A stretch of 18,133 nt of DNA from Bacteroidota bacterium (GTDB lineage Bacteria > Bacteroidota > Bacteroidia > Bacteroidales > Rikenellaceae): NCBI GenBank assembly GCA_023443765.1, contig JAEZTA010000199.1:1-18133 (forward strand). The letters are read 5' to 3'. The notes below the pieces were generated by a model. It searched no databases. It saw only the letters and a program-made list of their open reading frames with translations, and was not told the origin of the DNA. This document shows, piece after piece, positions 11,978 through 18,133 of this stretch. Position 1 is the stretch's first letter. Each line of letters opens with the position of its first letter. A program made the translations under genes and the position numbers.

Positions 11978-14900
11978 TTAGGCCCACTTCACCAGCGCGA
12001 AGTCCATGCGGTGGGGCAGGAGCGGGTTCGAGGGGTAGATGCGCAGCGCCACGTCGAACATACCGGCCTCGTCGGGCATGTAGTTGAGCGTGTAGGTCAC
12101 CTGGCTGCCGTCGACCTGCGTGCGTTCCAACTGGATCGTGCGGGTGACGTTGACCGACTCCCCGCCGACGATCTGGCGGGCGATGACCATCTCCACGCCG
12201 ATGTCCTCGGGACGGAGGTTGGCGATGTCGAGCGTCACGGCGAAGTGGTACTTCTCGCCCACGCAGACGGCCTCCTTGTCGATCTTCACGCGCTGCACGT
12301 CGACGATGCGCACCTGGTCCCAGGCGGCCGAAACCTTCCGTTTCCAGGCGGCGATCTCACGCGCCGTGCGGTAGGCGTCGGCGCACAGTTCGCGTTTGCG
12401 CGCCCCGAGTTTGTGGTAGAACCGCTCCTCGTAGTCGATCAGCATGCGGTTGGTCGTGAAGTTCGAGGCGATGTCCGCCACGCACTTCTTGACCGACGAC
12501 ACCCACTCGTGGGGGATGTTGTCCGTGTTGCGGGCGTAGTATTTCGGAGCGATCTGCTCCTCGATGGTGTTGTAGATCATCTCGGCGTCGAGTTCGTCCT
12601 GGTAGTGCTGGTCGGAGAAGGTGCGTTCCAGCGGAAGCATCCAGCCGGCGCCATCCTTGTAGCCTTCGACCCACCAGCCGTCGAGTACCGAGAATTGCAG
12701 TACGCCGTTCATCACGCACTTTTCGCCCGAGGTTCCCGAGGCTTCGAGCGGACGCGTGGGGGTGTTCAGCCAGACATCGACGCCCTGCACCATGCGGCGG
12801 GCGAGTTCCATGTCGTAGTTCTGCAGGAAGAGGATCTTGCCTACGAACTGCGGCATGGCGGCTACTTCGACGATGCGCTTGATCAGGTCCTGACCCGGCT
12901 TGTCGTTGGGGTGGGCCTTACCGGCGAAGATGAACTGCACGGGACGCTCCTTGTTGTTGACGATCGACGCCAGGCGGTCGAGGTTCGTGAACAGGAGGTA
13001 GGCGCGCTTGTAGGTGGCGAAGCGGCGTGCGAAACCGATGGTCAGCACGTCGGGCTTGATGCCCTCGATGACCTGCAGCATCTGGCGCGGCGAGTCGAGA
13101 CGCACCTGCTTGGGGTCGCTGTAACGCCGGCGGATATGCTTGATGAGCTTGTTTTTGAGCTTCATGCGCTCCTCCCACAACTCTTCGTCGGGAATGTTGT
13201 GCACCTTCTGCCAGGCGGGGATGTCGTAGACATGGCCTTCGAATCCGTCGGCGAAGTAGCGGGCGTAGAGGCGGCGCAGCGACGTGGCGATCCACGTCGG
13301 GAAGTGCACGCCGTTGGTGACGTAGCCGATGTGCAGCTCGTTCTTGAAGTAGCCCGGCCACATGTTGCCCAGAATCTCCTTCGAAACCTCGCCGTGGAGC
13401 CACGATACGCCGTTGACCTCCTGCGAGAGGTTGCAGGCCAGCACCGACATCGAGAATTTCTCGTTGGGGTCGTTGGGGTTGGTCTTGCCGAGGTTGATAT
13501 ACTGCTCCCAGGTGATGCCCAGCACGTCGGGATAGTGCGACATGTACTGGCGGATCATCGACTCGGGGAATGCGTCGTGGCCTGCGGGCACGGGGGTGTG
13601 CGTTGTGAAGAGCGACGAGCAGCGAACGACCTCCAGCGCCTCGGAGAACGAGAGCTTGCGGTGGTTCACCAGGTCGCGGATGCGCTCGACGCCGATAAAT
13701 GCGGCGTGGCCCTCGTTGCAGTGGAACACGTCGTGCTTGATGCCCAGCTTGCGCAGCGCGCGGATACCGCCGATGCCCAGCAGGATCTCCTGCTTGAGGC
13801 GGTTCTCCCAGTCGCCTCCGTAGAGGAAGTGGGTGATCTGGCGGTCCTCTTCGAGGTTGTCCTCGATGTCGGCGTCGAGCAGGTAGAGGTCCGTACGGCC
13901 CACCTGGCACTTCCAGACATGCGCCGAGAGCGTACGGCCCGGGAAGGCGATGGTGATGGTGACCCAGTTGCCGGCTTCGTCGCGCACGGGCGAGATCGGC
14001 AGTTTATAGAAGTTCTGGGCCTCGTAGGTAGCCTCCTGCGAACCCTGCGCCGAGAGTTTCTGGGTGAAATAACCGTAGCGGTAGAGCAGACCCACAGCGG
14101 CCATCGGGACGTTCTTGTCCGAAGCCTCTTTCAGGTAGTCGCCGGCCAGGATGCCCAGGCCGCCCGAGTAGATTTTCAGCGACGAGTGCAGGCCGTATTC
14201 CATCGAGAAATACGAGATCGTCGTCGCCTTCGGATCGGGCTTCTCGTTCATGTAGTCGCGGAACTGCGTGTGCACGGCATCGAGCTGTGCGAGGAAGTTC
14301 GTGTCCTTTTCGAGCTCCTTCATCCGCTCGACGCTCATGTTGTCGAGGAAGGCGATGGGGTTGCGCCCCGATTCGGCCCACAGCGCGGGGTCGATCCCTT
14401 CGAACAGGTCGCGGGCGCCGGGGTTCCAGCACCACCAGAGGTTGCGCGACAACTCTTCGAGGGCATGCAGTCGTTTGGGCAGCGTCTTGTCGACCATCAT
14501 GCGGCTCCAGTTGGGCTTTTCGACGAAAAGCTGCTGGCGCACGAAGTTGATCTGCTCGGTCTTGGCTCCGCCGTCGAGCACGGCGCGGTTGGTGCGGACG
14601 ATCGAACTCTCGACCGCCTCGGAATAAGCCTGCTCGTAAGCGGCGAAAAGGTGCTCCCAAAGCGCCGTCAGCGAGATTTCATAGGCCGAGGTGCACTGCT
14701 CGTTGACGTGCTTTTCGTCCAGCAGGCTGAAGCGCAGCAGCGCTTCGGCGATCTTCTCCTCGACCTCCTTGTCGTTGTAGTCGTCGCGGCGGATGACTTC
14801 CACGCCCGCATGCTCGCGCTGCTTGTCGACCCAGATGCCGAATCCGGCCAGCGTCGTGGTGACGGTCGGGATCGAGAAAGCCACCGATTCCAGCGGGGTG

Positions 14901-16225
14901 TAACCCCACGGCTCGTAGTACGACGGGAAAACCGTGATGTCCATGCCCACGAGCAGCTCGTAGTAGTCCTTGTCGAAGATGCCGTCGGCCTTGTTGAGGT
15001 ACGTGGGGACGAAGATCACCTTCACTTTCGATCCGGGAGCGGTGAGGTTGCTGTCCTTCAGCGCATTCACGATCGGGTCCCAGGCCGGGCTTTCGAGGTA
15101 GTGGGTCGAATATTTGTACTGGCTCGCGTCGATGGGGTTCGATGGGTCGGCCAGGTGCGCCTGCAGGTCGACGCGCGGACCGCGGTTGCCTGCCGGTACG
15201 GTGATGTAGGCCAGCACTTCGCGCCGGAGCTTGTCCGAAGCGGCCAGTTGTTTGAGCGATTCGATGAAAACGTCGATGCCCTTGTTGCGGAACTCGTAAC
15301 GTCCACTGGTTCCGACGATCAGCGGGTCGCCCGTGAATTTCTCGCCCAGGCAGGCCTCAGCCACCGTGATCATCGCCTTGCGGGCTTCGTCGCGCTTAGC
15401 GTAATACTCGTCGCCGGTCCAGACGAAGTCGTTTTCGAATCCGTTGGGCGTCACGCCGTCCGGCTCGCGGCCCAGCAGGTATTTGCATTCGTTGGCCGTG
15501 ATGTCGCTCACCGTCAGGAAGGCGTCGTGGTATGTGGCGGCCACCTTCTCGATCGAGTGCTTGGCCGTGACGTTGAACTGGCGTGCCAGCTCGTCGGCGT
15601 TGAATTTCGTGAGGTCGTTGTAGAGCGGCAGGCGGTTGCCGGCGATGCAGCGGCCCATGACTGTGGCATGGGTGGTGAACACCGTGGCAATATAAGGCGC
15701 GCGGTTACGCAGGTAGAGGCCTCCGGCGGCGGTCATCCACTCGTGGAAATGCGCGGCGGCCTTCTCGGCCGGCGACCCGAAGGTCTCGACGTAGGAGGCG
15801 ATCACCACGCCTGCGGCCCAGCCGAAGAGTACCGGCTCGACGTAGTCCCACTGGCCCGAAATCGAGTCTACGTGGTACGATTCCCAGAGGTTTTTGAGTA
15901 TTTCGTCCTTGCGGGGGATCAGCGATGAGAAATCGATCAGCACCACCGTCGGTTCGCCCTTGATTTTCCAGCGGCCTACGCGGACACGGATGCCTTCGTT
16001 GTAAAGGCTCTGGCGCCAGGCCTTCATCAGGTTGGGGTCCTCTTCGAACTCCGGGTTGACGCCTTCGTGCGAGAGGTCGGGCCCCAGCAGCACGTAGCGG
16101 TCTGCAAATTTGCGGGTTACGGTTTGCGCTTTGGTCGAAATGACGGTGTGTATACCACCGACTTTGTTGCATACTTCCCAACTTACTTCGAACAGCAGGT
16201 CAGGGGAGTGTTTGGCATTGCTCAT
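11978..16225 (-). CDS. Fused glycogen synthase (GT3) / alpha-glucan phosphorylase (GT35)
   Basis: A 1415-residue cytoplasmic bifunctional protein. Residues 1 to about 545 are a eukaryotic-type GT3 glycogen synthase: FEVSWEVCNKVGGIHTV (12-28), HFHEW (159-163), TTHATVMGR (184-192), and the E-x7-E motif in YEPWGYTPLE (Glu438 and Glu446). Residues about 575-670 match the DUF3417-type N-terminal region of AgpA-like phosphorylases (ELSRNLWWCWNP, 591-602). Residues about 670-1310 are the GT35 catalytic domain: YFSMEYGLHSSLKIYSGGLG (672-691), CNEGHAAF (836-843), THTPVPAGHDAF (875-886), FARRFATYKRA (1065-1075), and GTSGEK (1164-1169) with Lys1169 the expected pyridoxal-phosphate lysine. A C-terminal beta-rich segment ends in ALVKWA, as AgpA-type enzymes do. 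GT3 enzymes normally use UDP-glucose, and GT35 releases glucose-1-phosphate. First gene of the cluster, with a strong promoter. Confidence 0.93.
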   Translation of the reverse strand: MSNAKHSPDLLFEVSWEVCNKVGGIHTVISTKAQTVTRKFADRYVLLGPDLSHEGVNPEFEEDPNLMKAWRQSLYNEGIRVRVGRWKIKGEPTVVLIDFSSLIPRKDEILKNLWESYHVDSISGQWDYVEPVLFGWAAGVVIASYVETFGSPAEKAAAHFHEWMTAAGGLYLRNRAPYIATVFTTHATVMGRCIAGNRLPLYNDLTKFNADELARQFNVTAKHSIEKVAATYHDAFLTVSDITANECKYLLGREPDGVTPNGFENDFVWTGDEYYAKRDEARKAMITVAEACLGEKFTGDPLIVGTSGRYEFRNKGIDVFIESLKQLAASDKLRREVLAYITVPAGNRGPRVDLQAHLADPSNPIDASQYKYSTHYLESPAWDPIVNALKDSNLTAPGSKVKVIFVPTYLNKADGIFDKDYYELLVGMDITVFPSYYEPWGYTPLESVAFSIPTVTTTLAGFGIWVDKQREHAGVEVIRRDDYNDKEVEEKIAEALLRFSLLDEKHVNEQCTSAYEISLTALWEHLFAAYEQAYSEAVESSIVRTNRAVLDGGAKTEQINFVRQQLFVEKPNWSRMMVDKTLPKRLHALEELSRNLWWCWNPGARDLFEGIDPALWAESGRNPIAFLDNMSVERMKELEKDTNFLAQLDAVHTQFRDYMNEKPDPKATTISYFSMEYGLHSSLKIYSGGLGILAGDYLKEASDKNVPMAAVGLLYRYGYFTQKLSAQGSQEATYEAQNFYKLPISPVRDEAGNWVTITIAFPGRTLSAHVWKCQVGRTDLYLLDADIEDNLEEDRQITHFLYGGDWENRLKQEILLGIGGIRALRKLGIKHDVFHCNEGHAAFIGVERIRDLVNHRKLSFSEALEVVRCSSLFTTHTPVPAGHDAFPESMIRQYMSHYPDVLGITWEQYINLGKTNPNDPNEKFSMSVLACNLSQEVNGVSWLHGEVSKEILGNMWPGYFKNELHIGYVTNGVHFPTWIATSLRRLYARYFADGFEGHVYDIPAWQKVHNIPDEELWEERMKLKNKLIKHIRRRYSDPKQVRLDSPRQMLQVIEGIKPDVLTIGFARRFATYKRAYLLFTNLDRLASIVNNKERPVQFIFAGKAHPNDKPGQDLIKRIVEVAAMPQFVGKILFLQNYDMELARRMVQGVDVWLNTPTRPLEASGTSGEKCVMNGVLQFSVLDGWWVEGYKDGAGWMLPLERTFSDQHYQDELDAEMIYNTIEEQIAPKYYARNTDNIPHEWVSSVKKCVADIASNFTTNRMLIDYEERFYHKLGARKRELCADAYRTAREIAAWKRKVSAAWDQVRIVDVQRVKIDKEAVCVGEKYHFAVTLDIANLRPEDIGVEMVIARQIVGGESVNVTRTIQLERTQVDGSQVTYTLNYMPDEAGMFDVALRIYPSNPLLPHRMDFALVKWA

Positions 16226-16277
16226 ATACTTGTGATAGTTTGTAATTTTCGTGACGGACCGGAATGGTTTTCGGTTG

Positions 16278-16308
16278 CAAAGGTAACACTTATATTTATA
16301 TTAAACAA
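16278..16308 (-). promoter_or_regulatory. Bacteroidetes-type promoter of the glycogen cluster
   Basis: On the minus strand TTG (16308-16306), exactly 20 bp of AT-rich sequence, then a perfect TACCTTTG -7 box (16285-16278). The expected start near 16271-16274 gives a leader of about 46-49 nt before the ATG at 16225. The adjoining part of the 16226-16376 gap holds only the weak HemW-side hairpin. Confidence 0.75.
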
Positions 16309-16327
16309 TCATGCTCCGGTATTTATA

Positions 16328-16349
16328 AAAAAATTTAAGAATAACTTAA
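16328..16349 (-). terminator. Weak candidate terminator after hemW
   Basis: On the minus strand TTAAG (16349-16345), TTATT loop, CTTAA (16339-16335), then a run of seven T after one A. It has the right shape and lies 28 bp beyond the hemW stop, but the 5-bp AT-rich stem is weak. Confidence 0.3.
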
Positions 16350-16376
16350 CATTTCAGTTTCACTTGGTTGCGGGCT

Positions 16377-17492
16377 TTATTCCGTTTCGAAAAAGGTCTC
16401 GATCACCGCGTCGGAGACCAGCATGCGCGCCGGCGGAACGGCTATTCTCCGGCCCGCGGCGACAAGCGTTCCGGCCTCCAGCCACGGTTTCGCATCGCGC
16501 ATGATTCGTGCCGCGCGTTCCGCTCCGAACAGCTTTTCCGCTTCCCCGGTGTCGATGCCCTCTGCCGTGCGCAGCCGTGTCATCACATACTCGTTGAAAC
16601 GGTCGCGGTCGGTGAGGATTTCCGCTTCGGCCGGAGCTCCGGCGATGTATTCCGCCACCGATCCGGCGTTCCAGTGGCGTTCCCGTCCGTCGAACGAGTG
16701 GGCTGCGGGGCCGATGCCGAGGTACTTCACGCCGTGCCAGTAGGCGGCGTTGTGACGGGCGCGAAAGCCCGGCAGGGCGTAATTCGAAACCTCGTAGTGC
16801 TCGAATCCCGCTCCGGAGAGCGTCTCGTGCACAAGGGCGTACTCCGCTTCGCTGACCGCCTCGTCCACCGGGGCGAACTGCCCGCGGGCGGCCCGCCGTC
16901 CGAAAGCCGTATCGGGTTCGACGGTCAAATGGTATGCCGAAATGTGCTGCACGCCCAGTCCGAGCGCCTCTTCGAGCGAACGGCGCAGGGTGTCGCCTCC
17001 GAAACCCGGGACGCCGAAGATCAGGTCGACGGTGATATTTTCGAAACCCGCCTGTTGTGCATCGCGTACGGCCCGCGTGGCCTCGGCTGCGGTGTGGCGG
17101 CGGTTCATCAGTTTCAGGCAGGCGTCGTCGAACGACTGGATGCCGATCGACAGGCGGTCGATACCCGCCCGGCGCAGTGCCGCGAGGTAGGCGGGCGTGA
17201 GATCGTCGGGGTTGGCTTCGAGCGTGGTTTCCTCCGTCGCGGAGCAATCGAACAACATTGCCGCATGATCGAGCAGTCCCGCAATCGTTTCGGCGCTGCA
17301 CAACGACGGCGTGCCACCGCCGAAATAACGGGTCCGGATGGCCTCGCCGCCCGGGTATTCGCGCCGTGCGTCCAGTTCGCGGTGCATGGCCTCCACGAGT
17401 TCGTCCATGCGGCGCAGGTCGACGCTCTTGTAGAAGTCGCAGTAGGCGCAGACGCGCCTGCAGAAGGGTATGTGGAAGTAAAGTCCGGCCAT
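16377..17492 (-). CDS. hemW: Radical SAM family heme chaperone HemW (formerly HemN-like)
   Basis: A 371-residue cytoplasmic radical SAM protein. The iron-sulfur motif CRRVCAYC (Cys11, Cys15, Cys18) sits at the extreme N-terminus after LYFHIPF, followed by DFYKS, a HemW-type arrangement. GGGTPS at 58-63 is the S-adenosylmethionine-binding motif. The C-terminal HemN_C domain is present and complete (about 295-371). HemW binds heme and inserts it into membrane haem proteins. It was long misannotated as oxygen-independent coproporphyrinogen III oxidase, but the short N-terminus before the CxxxCxxC argues for HemW. I start at the ATG at 17492 (MAGLYFHIPFC). The 13 codons upstream are in frame but run through the promoter and T-rich region. 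The upstream GH32 gene is unrelated in function. Confidence 0.92.
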   Translation of the reverse strand: MAGLYFHIPFCRRVCAYCDFYKSVDLRRMDELVEAMHRELDARREYPGGEAIRTRYFGGGTPSLCSAETIAGLLDHAAMLFDCSATEETTLEANPDDLTPAYLAALRRAGIDRLSIGIQSFDDACLKLMNRRHTAAEATRAVRDAQQAGFENITVDLIFGVPGFGGDTLRRSLEEALGLGVQHISAYHLTVEPDTAFGRRAARGQFAPVDEAVSEAEYALVHETLSGAGFEHYEVSNYALPGFRARHNAAYWHGVKYLGIGPAAHSFDGRERHWNAGSVAEYIAGAPAEAEILTDRDRFNEYVMTRLRTAEGIDTGEAEKLFGAERAARIMRDAKPWLEAGTLVAAGRRIAVPPARMLVSDAVIETFFETE

Positions 17493-17498
17493 TTCTAT

Positions 17499-17506
17499 CA
17501 AAGATA
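17499..17506 (-). promoter_or_regulatory. Candidate -7 box for hemW
   Basis: TATCTTTG on the minus strand is a perfect TAnnTTTG match ending 6 bp before the hemW ATG (17492). No TTG lies at 19-21 bp spacing. If used, the transcript would be leaderless or nearly so. Confidence 0.4.
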
Positions 17507-17508
17507 TG

Positions 17509-17540
17509 AAAAAAAACGGAGAAGCCGGCATGCCTGCGGC
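17509..17540 (-). terminator. Weak candidate terminator after the GH32 gene
   Basis: On the minus strand a GC-rich stretch with an imperfect hairpin (GCCG at 17540-17537 pairing CGGC at 17527-17524) is followed after seven bases by eight consecutive T (17516-17509). The stem is short and offset from the T-run. The rest of the 97-bp gap to the GH32 stop shows nothing distinctive. Confidence 0.3.
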
Positions 17541-17589
17541 CCGGATTTTTCAGAATTTGTGTCCGTAATGTCGGTCCGGTTCCCTCCGG

Positions 17590-18133
17590 CTACCAGATCG
17601 ACGCGACGGAGAAGACCTCCAACCCGCAAATCCTGATTTGTTTGCCCCGGAAGCGGAATCCCGTGTCGTTGCCGGCCAGGGGCCGCCGCTCCATCGAATA
17701 GGAGTACACCCCGCCGTCGATGAAGACCTCGACCGAGGTGCGGTCGAGGTAGATGTCGGCCTTGAGGCGCATGCTGGTCGGGTCCTGCGGGGAGTAGAAA
17801 CGACCGTTGAGGGTTGTGTGGTTCATGTCGTACGCAATGATCGGCTGCCCGTCGAGGTTTAGTCCGGCATCCGTGGCGTGGGACAGTTCGATCGTCGTCC
17901 GGATGCGGAGCCGGTCGGCCTTCCCGAACTCCTGCAACTTCCGGTTGGCCTCCTCTGCGGTCAGCTCCTGCCAGTTGCCGACCGGGCGGAACAGCCCGTC
18001 GAGTTCGGCGATCGGGGTGCTCACCAGCCGGACGCCCTCCTTGGTCGTGCGCAGCGTCAGTTCCGTCGGCAGCGTCATCATCCCGTTGAAGGGCATGCCC
18101 GGGTGCGCGATGCGTCCCCAGCCGACCTGGATC
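17590..18133 (-). CDS. Glycoside hydrolase family 32 (fructan/sucrose hydrolase), C-terminal part
   Basis: Only the last 180 or so residues are present. The frame is open through the right edge (the ATG at 18096 is internal), and the catalytic five-bladed propeller with its Asp/Glu residues lies outside the window. The visible part begins in the GH32 linker motif W-x-R-I-A-x-P-G-M-P-F-N, with MTLPTELTLRT (7-17 counting from Met 18096), and continues into the C-terminal beta-sandwich module, including LDRTSVEVFIDGG (116-128), the usual GH32 'E-V-F-I/V' strand. Such enzymes (levanase, inulinase, invertase, sucrose-6-phosphate hydrolase) release fructose, and which one cannot be told here. It may belong to a fructan-use locus to the right. 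The motif reads MPFNGMM where I would expect MPFNQ(M/Q)M in related proteins. Confidence 0.88.
   Translation of the reverse strand, partial: IQVGWGRIAHPGMPFNGMMTLPTELTLRTTKEGVRLVSTPIAELDGLFRPVGNWQELTAEEANRKLQEFGKADRLRIRTTIELSHATDAGLNLDGQPIIAYDMNHTTLNGRFYSPQDPTSMRLKADIYLDRTSVEVFIDGGVYSYSMERRPLAGNDTGFRFRGKQIRICGLEVFSVASIW

Noticed and set aside
12011..15928. Very long open frame (1305 codons) on the plus strand opposite the GT3/GT35 gene
   Set aside because: It is the antisense of a clearly conserved enzyme in GC-rich DNA. The translation is dominated by V, D, H, R and Q without any domain motif, an artefact of codon bias.

Overview
The window looks like chromosomal DNA from a GC-rich member of the Bacteroidales. 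An Alistipes-like (Rikenellaceae) gut anaerobe is my best guess. The reasons are the GC-rich coding regions, AT-rich gaps carrying the Bacteroidetes promoter signature (TTG, 20 bp, TAnnTTTG), start codons without good Shine-Dalgarno sites, and the gene families present (fused GT3/GT35 enzyme, GH57, GH133, PER/CfxA-like class A beta-lactamase, GH32). The genus is inference, not proven. I see no rRNA, tRNA, CRISPR array, transposase or phage gene.

Layout from left to right. (1) 1-1818, plus strand: the 3' part of an ApbE-type FAD:protein FMN transferase, then a diacylglycerol-kinase-family lipid kinase 7 bp downstream. (2) 1819-2094: a non-coding gap with a likely terminator, two perfect GC-rich hairpins and a textbook promoter. 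(3) 2095-3900, plus strand: an AraC-family regulator and a class A beta-lactamase, apparently one operon, closed by a strong bidirectional terminator. (4) 3936-4977: a DJ-1/PfpI-family protein (minus) divergent from an HxlR-family regulator (plus), with palindromes and overlapping promoter elements between them. (5) 4955-6894, minus strand: a RimK-like ATP-grasp ligase with an N-terminal RLAN-type region, translationally coupled to a RimI-like GNAT acetyltransferase. (6) 7020-16225, minus strand: a four-gene glycogen/alpha-glucan cluster, in transcription order a 1415-residue glycogen synthase (GT3)/alpha-glucan phosphorylase (GT35) fusion, a GH133-type debranching enzyme, a GT4 glycogen-synthase-like glycosyltransferase and a GH57 alpha-amylase-like enzyme, ending in a terminator. 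(7) 16377-18133, minus strand: HemW and the 3' part of a GH32 fructan/sucrose hydrolase that runs off the right edge.

The glycogen cluster is the functional core. The fusion can elongate alpha-1,4-glucan and phosphorolyse it to glucose-1-phosphate, the debranching enzyme removes alpha-1,6 branch stubs, the GT4 enzyme may add or prime chains, and GH57 hydrolyses or rearranges them. All lack signal peptides, so this is intracellular storage metabolism. No GlgC or GlgB gene is in the window. The debranching enzyme is odd twice over: it has a 68-residue lysine/alanine/threonine-rich histone-H1-like tail, and it departs from the family at two usually acidic motif positions.

Nothing here is a clear-cut new system. 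The best candidates for a second look are the RLAN/ATP-grasp plus GNAT pair (possible peptide or amino-acid ligase chemistry), the tailed and motif-altered debranching enzyme, the HxlR/DJ-1 switch region, and the AraC/beta-lactamase operon.
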